From NCBI GenBank assembly GCA_023266415.1, contig JAHFQG010000004.1:1-22492 (forward strand): a stretch of DNA of 22,492 nt. Reading direction: 5' to 3'. Source of the stretch: Francisellaceae bacterium. Its GTDB lineage: Bacteria > Pseudomonadota > Gammaproteobacteria > Berkiellales > Berkiellaceae. This document shows, in pieces, positions 6,483 through 15,810 of the stretch. The notes below the pieces were generated by a model. The model was not told where the DNA came from. It made no database searches and saw only the letters and a list, made by a program, of their open reading frames with translations. Numbering within the stretch: the stretch's first letter is position 1; each line of letters opens with the position of its first letter. A program made the position numbers and the translations under genes.

Positions 6483-8627
6483 TCACCCTGACAATATTTT
6501 CATCACTCGACTGGTATCTGCCCCAATTGTGGGAACCTCTTTCCGTAACAACGTTAAATTTTTGGTGGGTATTTTGCCTTTTTTAAAAGATTGTTTGAAT
6601 AAGTCAAAAAACCAATGTTGGGCAGGATTTTGTTTTATTTTGTATAAGTTAGTTTCCACAATTAGATTTTTTTCGAAAGAAGTAAAGGGGTGGGGCTGAG
6701 AAGTTTGATAAGAAGCTAACACTCGATGAATACGATTTTGAAGCATTTCTTCTCTTAAACTGGGGTAATCGTCCTGCCAAAAGTCTTTGTCAAGCAGTAA
6801 CCGGATGGCGTCTTCTTGTGTCCCGGCAATGCTTGCTTTTAGTAGGGCAGATTTTAGGGTTTGTTTAAAATCTTGTTGGCTATGCGCCACATACTGTGCT
6901 TCTGTCCAGCCCTGAAAAAACACCCCATAAACCCCTTCCAGCTGTTTTAGAGCCTGAATATGCCGAAAGGGTTCTTGAATGGATTTTTTAGGATAATATT
7001 GTGCCTCATATTGATTCACGAGCGTCATAAACGGCGCCAAATCACCTCGTTCTAAGGCAGCGCTGGCTTCTTTTAAAGCTGTTCTATCCGTTTTTTCATA
7101 ATATTGTTTAACGGCTGTTTTATGGGTTTCATCCAAATAAGCCAACGAAGCATAATCCCCTTGGAATGTTTGCCATAACAAATTTCCGATACATTTTCGA
7201 GCTTCTGGATGATTTAAAAATAGGGTGGATAATGCACCCATTTTTAAGGAATACCGACTATCAGAAGTTAGAAAAGTGAGTAATTTTTCAGCTTCTTGTG
7301 TCTTTTCGTGGGTATCAGACAGAAGCGACACATAAAGTCGCCATTTTTCAGGGCTTAAATCCAGTATTCCAGTTTGCCAGGGAAAAAATGCATTCAATTT
7401 GATGGTTTTTTTCTGTACGATGGTTTTCGATAGTAATTCGAATAACTTATTATCCAGTCCTGCAATCTCTTGGTACCGGGTTTCAAATAGGGTCCGATGC
7501 GGTTTGGGAAAACTTTGAATCAAAAGCCACACTTCTTGTAAAGTATGTTTATCCATACATAAACGATATTGTTGTTTTTCATAAATCAGATGATCTAAGG
7601 CTTGGTTAACGACAGTCAGTAACTGTGGCACAAAAGCCAACCACGCGGCTTCCATCATGGTCCATTGTGCTTTCAGCCATTGTTTTTGACTTTCTAGCCA
7701 AGCTTTTTCTCGGCGACGCCAAAATTGCCAAAAAGGCTTTCGCCGCTTCAAGTCATTTAGATGAATAACGTAATCTGTCTTTAACGCTTGATAAACAGAT
7801 TGATAAAAAGATGCTTGGAATCCTTGCACGGTCCCGATATTCTCCAACCAATCGGTTTTGAAATTGTCACACAATTGGTGCCAATTTTGGTGTCCGTTTT
7901 GAATTTTTTGTTTTAAGAGATCAACATTGCCTCGAAGGCGTTTCCATACAGCGTATAGGGCTGGAACCACCCAAGTCATCGTAAAAAAAACCACTGTAAT
8001 GACGCTGACTATCAGGCTGAGTGGCCCCAAGCCAAACCATCCTATCCAAGCCACACAGCCAATTACCCCAATAAAGGAAATACCTTTTATTAAGCCAATT
8101 AACTTATTCCAAATGGTACGCGCTTTCTGGTTTTTGAGGGATATGGTATCTTGGGTGGTTACCGCCATGCCTCGAGCATCTTGTTTTTGGTTGTGGGTTT
8201 GAAAACGCATCACGCCTGGAGTTTCTGTCTGTTTTTGGGCATCTGATACCGTAATATCGTGAAAAGCGGGAAATAAAGCCGTTTTAAGCTCAAAATGCGG
8301 GGTCATAACTTTGGATAAAGTGGCTTTTTTATTTTGAAGATCTTCTTGTACCCTGACTTGTAGGTGCACCAATTCTTCTTTTCGTTTTTCTAATTTTTTA
8401 TAAAAACGTCCCTGAAAAAACCAGGGGCCTGGTAATATACGATTTTGGTAGAGGGTAATTTCCTGCAACCCACGCGTGGCGTAGGTATCCAACCAAGGCA
8501 AGCCGTAATAAATTTGGAAAGCCAAATCAGACTGTTGTCCTTTCTGTATAGGGGGAACCAACAGGGTCTGAAAAAAAACAGCCCGTTTTTGATAGGATGG
8601 TTGGTCGATGCAGAGCTTTGTATCCAT
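6483..8627 (-). CDS. Unknown large protein with a two-helix membrane hairpin, 714 residues
   Basis: I do not recognise this protein. Its N-terminal region (1-170) is soluble, with a charged helical segment at about 76-105 (KKLEKRKEELVHLQVRVQED). Two hydrophobic segments at about 178-199 and 202-227, separated only by a short Gly/Pro turn, look like a transmembrane hairpin that leaves both ends on the same side of the membrane. After them comes a basic-aromatic cluster at 294-311 (KRRKPFWQFWRRREKAW) and a long Trp-, Gln- and Lys-rich, probably helical domain to the end. No signal peptide, nucleotide-binding loop or catalytic motif is visible. The start at 8627 has only a weak GAG-type ribosome site; it lies 35 bases after the dnaB stop, so it may be read through from dnaB. 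Spot counts of GC in single 60-base lines are 28% (6541), 33% (7501) and 43% (7801), against 45-48% in dnaB. Transfer or relaxed composition is therefore suggested. Confidence 0.78.
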   Translation of the reverse strand: MDTKLCIDQPSYQKRAVFFQTLLVPPIQKGQQSDLAFQIYYGLPWLDTYATRGLQEITLYQNRILPGPWFFQGRFYKKLEKRKEELVHLQVRVQEDLQNKKATLSKVMTPHFELKTALFPAFHDITVSDAQKQTETPGVMRFQTHNQKQDARGMAVTTQDTISLKNQKARTIWNKLIGLIKGISFIGVIGCVAWIGWFGLGPLSLIVSVITVVFFTMTWVVPALYAVWKRLRGNVDLLKQKIQNGHQNWHQLCDNFKTDWLENIGTVQGFQASFYQSVYQALKTDYVIHLNDLKRRKPFWQFWRRREKAWLESQKQWLKAQWTMMEAAWLAFVPQLLTVVNQALDHLIYEKQQYRLCMDKHTLQEVWLLIQSFPKPHRTLFETRYQEIAGLDNKLFELLSKTIVQKKTIKLNAFFPWQTGILDLSPEKWRLYVSLLSDTHEKTQEAEKLLTFLTSDSRYSLKMGALSTLFLNHPEARKCIGNLLWQTFQGDYASLAYLDETHKTAVKQYYEKTDRTALKEASAALERGDLAPFMTLVNQYEAQYYPKKSIQEPFRHIQALKQLEGVYGVFFQGWTEAQYVAHSQQDFKQTLKSALLKASIAGTQEDAIRLLLDKDFWQDDYPSLREEMLQNRIHRVLASYQTSQPHPFTSFEKNLIVETNLYKIKQNPAQHWFFDLFKQSFKKGKIPTKNLTLLRKEVPTIGADTSRVMKILSG

Positions 8628-8662
8628 GGTACTCTTTTTCTTATTATTACTGGTTCAGTATA

Positions 8663-10033
8663 TCATCCCCCGACGACAAATGCCTCCTGCCCTATAAAAT
8701 TGTCAAATCGGGTGTATTTTCCTGAAAAAGTCAGGCGTAGTGTGCCAATAGGGCCATTTCTTTGCTTGGCAATGATGATTTCGGCCACGCCTTTGCTGTC
8801 GGAGTCTTCGTGGTACACTTCATCGCGGTAAATAAAGGCGATTAAATCGGCATCTTGTTCGATGGCACCGGATTCACGTAAATCGGACATCACCGGTCGT
8901 TTGTTAGGGCGTTGTTCTAAGCTCCGATTAAGCTGAGAGAGCGCAATAATGGGCACTCGCAGCTCCTTGGCAAGGGCTTTTAAGGAGCGAGAAATTTCCG
9001 AAATTTCCGCGGTACGATTTTCAGAACGACCAGACACATGCATGAGCTGGAGGTAATCGATGACAATCAGGCCTAAGTCGGAATAATCGCGAGCAACGCG
9101 TCGGGCGCGGGAACGTAAATCCATAGGAGAAAGGGCGCCTGTTTCATCAATCACCATTTTGGCCTTTCCAAGCCAGCCAACTGCATTTGTGAGACGAGCC
9201 CAATCGTCTTCCATGAGTTTTCCGGTACGCAAATGGTGTTGATCTATCCGCCCAAGTGAAGAGAGCATACGAATGGCTAAGCTATCGGCAGGCATTTCCA
9301 TGCTAAACACCAAGACGGTTTTCTGGCCTCGGATGGAGGCATGTTCAGCCATGTTCATGGCGAAGGTGGTTTTACCCATGGAAGGACGGCCGGCCACAAT
9401 GACCAAATCACCGGGTTGTAGGCCAGAGGTCATGCGATCGAAGTCGTTGAAGCCAGTGGCCAGCCCTGTAATTTGGCTGCCATCTTGGAAGCGTTGTTCG
9501 ATTTTATCGATGGCTCTGGCCACGATGTGTTTGATGGATTCTGGGCCAACATGGCGGTTGCCTTTTTCGGCGATGTCGAACACTTTACGTTCAGCCAAGT
9601 CCAAAATTTCGTGACTGGCGCGCCCATCAGGGTTACAAGCTGCCTCACTGATTTCGGCTCCGATGGTGATGAGTTCGCGCAAGGTGGCGCGTTCGGACAC
9701 GATATCGGCGTAGGCGACGATATTGGCCGCACTGGGGGTATTTTTGGCCAAATTGCCCAAATAGGCTAACCCGCCAACAGTCGTTAGCTGTTGGGTGCCT
9801 TCTAAATGTTCTGAAACGGTGATAACGTCGATTGGACGACTAATGGCGGCCAATGCCATCATGGCTTTAAAGATAAGTTGGTGATCTTTAGTGTAGAAGA
9901 GCTCTGCTCGGAGGCGATCGGCCACTGTATCCCAGGCTTGGTTATCGAGCAGGAGGCCGCCTAAGACAGCCTGCTCTGCTTCGACAGAATGGGGGGGGAC
10001 TTTGAGAGCCAAGGATGACGCAGGCGTTTCCAT
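8663..10033 (-). CDS. dnaB: Replicative DNA helicase DnaB
   Basis: Hexameric 5'-3' helicase that unwinds the replication fork and binds primase. It has 456 residues (E. coli 471). The N-terminal domain (about 12-115) is followed by the RecA-like domain, with Walker A GRPSMGKTT (215-223), Walker B LIVIDYLQLM (322-331), SQLNRSLEQRP (366-376) and the DLRESGAIEQDAD region (384-396). I chose the ATG at 10033, two bases after the rplI stop, because AAGGGG lies just upstream and the protein then starts METPASSLALK before the conserved PPHSVEAEQAVLGG. An ATG at 10066 in the same frame lies inside rplI with no ribosome site. It is the last conserved gene of the rpsF-rpsR-rplI-dnaB cluster. alr, frequent after dnaB, is replaced by unknown genes. 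Confidence 0.97.
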   Translation of the reverse strand: METPASSLALKVPPHSVEAEQAVLGGLLLDNQAWDTVADRLRAELFYTKDHQLIFKAMMALAAISRPIDVITVSEHLEGTQQLTTVGGLAYLGNLAKNTPSAANIVAYADIVSERATLRELITIGAEISEAACNPDGRASHEILDLAERKVFDIAEKGNRHVGPESIKHIVARAIDKIEQRFQDGSQITGLATGFNDFDRMTSGLQPGDLVIVAGRPSMGKTTFAMNMAEHASIRGQKTVLVFSMEMPADSLAIRMLSSLGRIDQHHLRTGKLMEDDWARLTNAVGWLGKAKMVIDETGALSPMDLRSRARRVARDYSDLGLIVIDYLQLMHVSGRSENRTAEISEISRSLKALAKELRVPIIALSQLNRSLEQRPNKRPVMSDLRESGAIEQDADLIAFIYRDEVYHEDSDSKGVAEIIIAKQRNGPIGTLRLTFSGKYTRFDNFIGQEAFVVGG

Positions 10034-10034
10034 G

Positions 10035-10499
10035 CTACCCCTTAGCGGCTGGGGCTTCCGCAACAACCCGAATCATAACGGGCACGACCACATCGGTATG
10101 CAAATGCAATTCGATCTCATAGTCACCAATTTCTCGAATGGGGCCCATGGGGAGTCGTATTTCTTGGCGTTCAACTGTGAGAGCCATATCAGCTAGTGCT
10201 CTGACAATATCGACTGTACTAACGGAACCGTAGAGTTTTCCTTCTTCTGCGGCACGAACCGTGATGGTCGCCAAGATCCCCCGAAAGCTTTCAGCCCGTT
10301 CTTGGGCTTTGGCCAAACGTTCTTGGACCACAGCCTCAAATTCTTGACGACGAGACTCGAACATAGCCATATTTTTGGGGCTCGCGGAGACTGCTTTTCC
10401 TTGTGGGAGAAGGAAGTTACGGCCATAGCCCTTGGCAACCTTCACGGTTTTGCCAAAAGGACCTAGGTTTCGGATATTTTCCAATAGAATAACGTTCAT
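10035..10499 (-). CDS. rplI: 50S ribosomal protein bL9
   Basis: Large-subunit protein bound to 23S rRNA at the base of the L1 stalk, helping to maintain reading frame. It has 154 residues (E. coli 149). The N-terminal rRNA-binding domain shows LGPFGKTVKVAKGYGRNFLL (12-31). The long connecting helix (about 40-75, MAMFESRRQEFEAVVQERLA) and the C-terminal domain follow, with GKLYGSVST (about 90-98). The start has an AGAGG box four bases upstream. The stop is two bases from the dnaB start and the gene begins nine bases after rpsR. Confidence 0.97.
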   Translation of the reverse strand: MNVILLENIRNLGPFGKTVKVAKGYGRNFLLPQGKAVSASPKNMAMFESRRQEFEAVVQERLAKAQERAESFRGILATITVRAAEEGKLYGSVSTVDIVRALADMALTVERQEIRLPMGPIREIGDYEIELHLHTDVVVPVMIRVVAEAPAAKG

Positions 10500-10508
10500 A
10501 GGGACCTC

Positions 10509-10745
10509 TTAGTGGTGATCACAATAAGGAATCAACGCCAGAAAGCGCGCGTATTTGATTTCTTGTGCCAACATATGTTGGTAGAGATTCTTGACTCCGG
10601 TGACACGACCAGGGACGATCTTCCCTGTTTCGCCTATGTACTTACGTAGGAAACGGAAATTTTTATAGTCAATTTCAGACGCTGGGACTTTATCTGCGCT
10701 GAAAGGACAGAATTTTTTCTTACCTTTGAATTGCCATGCAGCCAT
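10509..10745 (-). CDS. rpsR: 30S ribosomal protein bS18
   Basis: Small-subunit protein that pairs with bS6 on the platform. The chosen start at 10745 gives 78 residues (E. coli 75) beginning MAAWQFKGKKKFCPF. It is preceded by AAGGAG at a good distance and lies ten bases after the rpsF stop. An in-frame ATG at 10790 would run back into rpsF and has no such site. Conserved features are KFCPF (11-15), EIDYKNFRFLRKYIGETGKI (24-43), VPGRVTG and the C-terminal YARFLALIPY. Cys13 in KFCPF is the usual N-terminal Cys position. Confidence 0.95.
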   Translation of the reverse strand: MAAWQFKGKKKFCPFSADKVPASEIDYKNFRFLRKYIGETGKIVPGRVTGVKNLYQHMLAQEIKYARFLALIPYCDHH

Positions 10746-10755
10746 TGTTATCTCC

Positions 10756-11109
10756 TTAATATGTCTCTCTTTGGCGGATTTTTGCATCATCGTCTTGGCG
10801 TAGCATATACGACATGTCAGTGTGGGCTACTTTACGGTTGAGCACCAAATGACGCAAGACAGCATCGTTGTAACGGAACGCATCTCTCAGAACGACTAAC
10901 GTTTCTGGGGCCAATTCGACATTGAGCATAATATAATGGGCTTTATGGACTTTTTTGATGGGATAAGCCAGTTGACGGCGGCCCCAGTCTTCCAAACGGT
11001 GGATTTTCCCACCATCTTTTTCGATGACAGCCCGATATCGGTCGAGCATGGTAGCGACTTGTTCAGTTTGGTCGGGATGGACCATGAACACAATTTCGTA
11101 ATGACGCAT
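10756..11109 (-). CDS. rpsF: 30S ribosomal protein bS6
   Basis: Small-subunit platform protein, partner of bS18. It has 117 residues with the typical opening [18 protein letters not shown], the central [16 protein letters not shown] (38-53) and [11 protein letters not shown]. It lacks the long glutamate tail of E. coli S6 (131 residues). The start has a strong AAGGAG box seven bases upstream. It is the first gene of the rpsF-rpsR-rplI-dnaB cluster and has its own promoter in the preceding 131-base gap. Confidence 0.96.
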   Translation of the reverse strand: MRHYEIVFMVHPDQTEQVATMLDRYRAVIEKDGGKIHRLEDWGRRQLAYPIKKVHKAHYIMLNVELAPETLVVLRDAFRYNDAVLRHLVLNRKVAHTDMSYMLRQDDDAKIRQRETY

Positions 11110-11174
11110 TAAAGCGCTCCTTATGGTTATTTAGCTGATTGACTTAGCAAGCAGCAAGGAGGAGGAAAGCCGGC

Positions 11175-11203
11175 ATTCTACCAGAAGAAACAAAGAAAAA
11201 CAA
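11175..11203 (-). promoter_or_regulatory. Predicted promoter of the rpsF-rpsR-rplI-dnaB cluster
   Basis: On the minus strand TAGAAT (11175-11180, five of six consensus bases) follows TTGTTT (11198-11203) after exactly 17 bases. The bases after the -10 are GC-rich (GCCGGC), the kind of discriminator seen at stringently controlled ribosomal promoters. Transcription would start near 11168 and give a leader of about 58 bases before the rpsF ATG. I could not identify an S6/S18 autoregulatory RNA motif by eye in that leader. Confidence 0.6.
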
Positions 11204-11242
11204 TTAGATCCGTAGGGGCGCAGCATACTGCGCCCGCGGATC
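11190..11242 (-). terminator. Hairpin with T-rich tail after rlmB; repeat-like palindrome
   Basis: The core is GGGCGCAG (11216-11223), a four-base loop CATA, and CTGCGCCC (11228-11235). An outer GATCCG/CGGATC pair (11207-11212 and 11237-11242) extends it to 14 base pairs with a small internal loop. Read on the minus strand, the stem overlaps the rlmB stop codon and is followed by TAATTGTTTTTCTTTG, so it could end rlmB transcripts before the rpsF promoter. The plus-strand GTAGGGGCGCAG...CTGCGCCC form resembles dispersed palindromes seen in other genomes, so it may be a repeat recruited as a terminator. Confidence 0.6.
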
Positions 11243-12002
11243 AAGCATACTTGCCCCCTACATTTCTTTGGCAAAAAACTTCATACAACGCCACACCCGT
11301 GGCCACCGACACATTCAAACTATCAACGGTACCTTGGAGTGGAATAGAGGCCAATTCATCACATAACTGGCGGGTACGAGAGCGCATCCCCTCCCCTTCT
11401 GCACCCAAAACCAAAGCACAGGGGCGCTTTAAAGCCGCTTTATGCAAGGGGCCATCGGCTTCTCCCGCCAACCCGACAGTCCATATCCCTAAATCTTTCA
11501 AAATTTCTAAGGTACGGCCCAAATTGCCCACTACCACAAAGGGAAGCGTATCGGCGGCACCGGAGGCCACTTTTCGTACCACAGGAGTAAGTTTGGCAGA
11601 GTTGCTTCGAGGCACAATAACGGCATTGACCCCAAACGCATCGGCGGAACGGAAGCAGGCTCCTAAGTTATGGGGATCTTGTACGTTATCCAAAATGAGC
11701 AACAGCACTTTTTGGTTCTGATCCATCCATTCAGATACAGCGGCATATAAAGCCTGTTCGTCCCAGGGGGCTTTGGCTCTCACCCAAGCGACAATGCCTT
11801 GGGAAGCTTTGGCGGAGTCGACTATCACCTCTATTTTTTCTTTTTTGACCTTTTCAATAGGGATGCTGTGTTTAGCCGCCAGGGCAAGAATGGGTTGAAT
11901 TCGGGTAGAGTTATCGGCAATCCATAACCGTAATATCCGATGGGGTTCATGGGTTAACATGGATTGGATGGCGTGGACGCCTAAGATCATCTCTTCTGAC
12001 AT
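11241..12002 (-). CDS. rlmB: 23S rRNA (guanosine-2'-O-)-methyltransferase RlmB
   Basis: SPOUT-family enzyme that methylates the 2'-O of G2251 in 23S rRNA, using S-adenosylmethionine. It has 253 residues (E. coli 243). The N-terminal substrate-binding domain (LGVHAIQSML, 7-16) precedes the knotted domain with motif 1 NVQDPHNLGACFRSADAFG (106-124), motif 2 LGAEGEGMR (199-207) and motif 3 IPLQGTVDSLNVSVATG (220-236). The start has a GAGGT box upstream. It follows rnr by 62 bases on the same strand, as in other gammaproteobacteria. The last residues (GGKYA) extend into a hairpin at the gene end. Confidence 0.96.
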   Translation of the reverse strand: MSEEMILGVHAIQSMLTHEPHRILRLWIADNSTRIQPILALAAKHSIPIEKVKKEKIEVIVDSAKASQGIVAWVRAKAPWDEQALYAAVSEWMDQNQKVLLLILDNVQDPHNLGACFRSADAFGVNAVIVPRSNSAKLTPVVRKVASGAADTLPFVVVGNLGRTLEILKDLGIWTVGLAGEADGPLHKAALKRPCALVLGAEGEGMRSRTRQLCDELASIPLQGTVDSLNVSVATGVALYEVFCQRNVGGKYA

Positions 12003-12064
12003 AACTACCTCTTATATATCCTACAAGCATGCCAGCAGAATACCTCTGCTTCGGAGGGTAACCC

Positions 12065-14296
12065 CTATCTTCTTTTCTTTCGCTTTCTGTCTCTGCCCTT
12101 ATCAGAAAGGTCTTTTGGCGATTGTTTTTCTTTTACGGGTATCCCGACCAATTGTAGGTCAATTTTATTTGAATCTAAGTCAACCCGAACCAGCCGTACT
12201 TCAACCGCATCGCCTAAACGATATATCTTACCGGTACGCTCTCCAACCATCCGTTGTTGGGCAGAGTCACACACAAAATAGTCAGCCCCCAATTGGGTGA
12301 CATGGATGAGGCCATCGACATAAATTCCTTGGAGCTCCACAAAAATCCCAAAAGGGAGTACGGCGCTGATAAGACCATCGTAGGTATGACCTACTTTATT
12401 GGCCATATAAGCACATTTAAGGGCTTGGGTAGCTTCTCGGGTGGCATCATCGGCAATTCGTTCAGTTAAAGAACAGTGCTCTCCCATGGCCTCTAGGGAA
12501 GCCAGGGTTTCAGTGGGGTTATCCTGTGTGTCTTCCTGCAAAATCGCTTTAATGGCTCGATGAACGGTTAAATCAGGATAACGGCGAATGGGAGAGGTAA
12601 AGTGGGTATAGACGGGGAAAGCAAGCCCAAAATGGCCTTCATTCCGAGGGGAATATACCGCCTGCATCAGGGAGCGTAATAACATGGTTTGGATAATTTT
12701 GGCATCTGGCATGTCTTGGATTTGGTGCATCACTTTATTGTAATCAGCAGGAGTTGGATCGTCACCGCCGCCTAATTGAAGGCGATGGGTGGCCAGATAT
12801 TTTCGTAAGTCAGACAACTTATCTCGGTTCGGCCCTTCATGGACGCGATAGAGCGCAGGTTTTTTGGATTTTTGTAAAAAACGGGCCGCGGATACATTGG
12901 CGCACAGCATGCATTCTTCAATGATTTTATGCGCATCGTTTCGAATGCGAGGGATAATTTTTTCAATTTTCCCTTGTTCGTTGAATAAAAACTGAGTTTC
13001 CACCGTTTCAAAGGCAATGGCACCGCGTTTTTCGCGACTCTTATCCAGCGCCTGATACAGGGCATGCAATTGTTGGAGCATTCCCACCAAAGGACCATAT
13101 CGAAGCCGAAGCCGTTTGTTGCCTTCTAAGATGGCGGCTACTTCATTGTAAGTAAGTCTGGCTTGGGAATGCATGATGGCGTTGAAAAATCGGTAGTGTG
13201 TTACCTTACCCTCCGGACTGATGGTCATATCGCAGGCCATACACAGGCGATCGACGTCTGCTTTTAACGAGCAGAGTCCGTTGGACAAAATTTCAGGCAA
13301 CATGGGGATGACAGAGCCAGGAAAGTAGACTGAATTACCGCGATATTCTGCTTCTTTATCGAGGGCTGAACGAGGTTTGACGTAATGGGCCACATCCGCA
13401 ATGGCCACAATGAGACGCCAACCGCCATTGTCACGGGTTTCGCAATAGACTGCATCGTCGAAATCTTTGGCGTCTTCCCCATCGATGGTGACGAGGGGTA
13501 AAGTACGTAAATCTTCGCGATCTTTGTAGGCCCCTTTGGGCACAATTTCAGACCATTTTTCACAGGCTTTGAGCACAGCAGCAGGCCATTCGTGAGGAAT
13601 ACGGTGGGCTGCAATAGCCATATCAATTTCGATACCCCCTTGCGCTCTATCGCCTAATATTTGGACAATATCGCCACACCAAGCCTGTTCTTGGAGGCTT
13701 TTGTGTCGATCGAGGCTGACGAGAACAATTTCCCCGTCTTTAGCGCGTTTAGAGCCTCGCAGCAGCTGAATTTCGCCAGAGACTTGGCGATCGTAGGATA
13801 GGACGTAACCGGCCCCTTCCCCTGTTATCATCCGTCCGAGGGCTTGTAGTGGTTCTAGGGTGATATATTCGATGACAACCCCAAATTGGCGATCGGCCGT
13901 GGTACGGGTGATCCGTACGCGCAGTTGATCGCCCTCGCACAGCCAGCCTTGGACATTCAGCAAATAAATGGGTTTTTGATTGCCGCGCACCAATATCACA
14001 GATTCTTGTAGGAATCCGAGGGTACCTTGTACCTCTTCGGCCAAATCACTGGATTTATATCCAGCTTCTGTCTCGCACAACTGGCCATCACGGACCATGG
14101 CGTTAAGGCGCCGACGGCAGGCTTCTTGCAATTCTGGATCGGTGACATTCAACATGTTGATGAGTTGCTCTTTGGAGAGAGGGCGTTTGCGCCCTTCAAG
14201 CACCGATTGGATGTATTCGCGACTGGGGATAGGACGGCCATATTTTTCAGTTTCGCGGTCTAAATGGGGATCTGGCTTTTCAAAGCGCTGGGTCAT
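12065..14296 (-). CDS. rnr: Ribonuclease R
   Basis: Processive 3'-5' exoribonuclease that degrades structured RNA and acts in rRNA quality control and trans-translation. It has 743 residues from the chosen ATG at 14296 (E. coli 813). Order: N-terminal helix-turn-helix-like region (about 30-80, LSKEQLINMLN), cold-shock domains, RNB catalytic domain with DGEDAKDFDDAV (about 272-283, the metal-binding aspartates), SNGLCSLKADVDRLCMACDM, HFTSPIRRYPDLTVHRA, then an S1 domain (GHTYDGLISAVLPFGIFVEL) and a basic tail (KGRDRKRKKRR). I prefer 14296 because GGAAAG lies seven bases upstream. In-frame ATGs at 14311 and 14317 lie in or next to a palindrome and have no good ribosome site, but cannot be excluded. 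Confidence 0.95.
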   Translation of the reverse strand: MTQRFEKPDPHLDRETEKYGRPIPSREYIQSVLEGRKRPLSKEQLINMLNVTDPELQEACRRRLNAMVRDGQLCETEAGYKSSDLAEEVQGTLGFLQESVILVRGNQKPIYLLNVQGWLCEGDQLRVRITRTTADRQFGVVIEYITLEPLQALGRMITGEGAGYVLSYDRQVSGEIQLLRGSKRAKDGEIVLVSLDRHKSLQEQAWCGDIVQILGDRAQGGIEIDMAIAAHRIPHEWPAAVLKACEKWSEIVPKGAYKDREDLRTLPLVTIDGEDAKDFDDAVYCETRDNGGWRLIVAIADVAHYVKPRSALDKEAEYRGNSVYFPGSVIPMLPEILSNGLCSLKADVDRLCMACDMTISPEGKVTHYRFFNAIMHSQARLTYNEVAAILEGNKRLRLRYGPLVGMLQQLHALYQALDKSREKRGAIAFETVETQFLFNEQGKIEKIIPRIRNDAHKIIEECMLCANVSAARFLQKSKKPALYRVHEGPNRDKLSDLRKYLATHRLQLGGGDDPTPADYNKVMHQIQDMPDAKIIQTMLLRSLMQAVYSPRNEGHFGLAFPVYTHFTSPIRRYPDLTVHRAIKAILQEDTQDNPTETLASLEAMGEHCSLTERIADDATREATQALKCAYMANKVGHTYDGLISAVLPFGIFVELQGIYVDGLIHVTQLGADYFVCDSAQQRMVGERTGKIYRLGDAVEVRLVRVDLDSNKIDLQLVGIPVKEKQSPKDLSDKGRDRKRKKRR

Positions 14297-14310
14297 AAGT
14301 TTTCTTTCCA

Positions 14311-14327
14311 TTGACATTCGATGTCAA
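14311..14327. repeat. Perfect palindrome between rnr and tRNA-Leu
   Basis: TTGACAT (14311-14317), a three-base centre TCG, and ATGTCAA (14321-14327) form a perfect 7-base inverted repeat. It contains a TTGACA -35 hexamer on each strand. It covers two of the three possible rnr start codons and lies about 25 bases before tRNA-Leu. It may be a regulator site or simply chance overlap of a -35 element with coding sequence. Confidence 0.6.
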
Positions 14328-14339
14328 GCAGTATAAATT
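14311..14339 (+). promoter_or_regulatory. Predicted tRNA-Leu promoter
   Basis: A perfect TTGACA (14311-14316) is followed by TAAATT (14334-14339) after 17 bases, or by TATAAA (14332-14337) after 15. Transcription would begin near 14345, seven bases before the mature tRNA. The -35 is convincing and the -10 is ambiguous. Confidence 0.55.
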
Positions 14340-14351
14340 TTCGAGGATCTT

Positions 14352-14438
14352 GCCGAGATGGTGAAATTGGTAGACACGCAAGTTTCAGGTACTTGTAGGG
14401 GAAACCCTATGGAGGTTCGAGTCCTCTTCTCGGCACCA
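14352..14438 (+). tRNA. tRNA-Leu (anticodon CAG), CCA encoded
   Basis: An 87-base class II tRNA. The acceptor stem GCCGAGA (14352-14358) pairs with TCTCGGC (14428-14434), followed by A73 and an encoded CCA. The anticodon stem CAAGT/ACTTG holds the loop TTCAGGT, giving anticodon CAG, which reads CUG leucine codons. The long variable arm TAGGG-GAAA-CCCTA is typical of tRNA-Leu. The T arm is GGAGG-TTCGAGT-CCTCT with one G-U pair. It is on the plus strand between convergent purA and divergent rnr. Confidence 0.98.
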
Positions 14439-14440
14439 TA

Positions 14441-14463
14441 ACGTTCTTTCTAGCAGAGAACGT
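14441..14463 (+). terminator. Hairpin just after tRNA-Leu
   Basis: ACGTTCT (14441-14447) pairs with AGAACGT (14457-14463), and two inner pairs including a wobble extend it to nine pairs with a five-base loop. It begins two bases after the tRNA CCA. No T-run follows directly, so it is more likely a processing or RNA-end structure than a strong intrinsic terminator; it would also form at the end of purA transcripts read on the other strand. Confidence 0.4.
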
Positions 14464-14526
14464 CCTAGGTCATTGTACCTGATTTTGGGCTCTTTGTTCA
14501 CCTTTTTCTAAGTTATGTTATATAAC

Positions 14527-15810
<1,284 letters not shown>

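Noticed and set aside
9273-9769. Open frames of about 100 codons on the plus strand opposite dnaB
   Set aside because: Shadow frames of the conserved dnaB coding sequence with no recognisable protein.
10034-10066. Upstream in-frame ATG for dnaB at 10066
   Set aside because: Lies inside rplI; the ATG at 10033 has a ribosome site and a normal DnaB beginning.
10746-10790. Upstream in-frame ATG for rpsR at 10790
   Set aside because: Overlaps rpsF, lacks a ribosome site, and adds residues absent from bS18; the ATG at 10745 has AAGGAG.
11251-11721. A 156-codon plus-strand frame opposite rlmB
   Set aside because: Antisense to a clear RlmB; its translation shows no family features.
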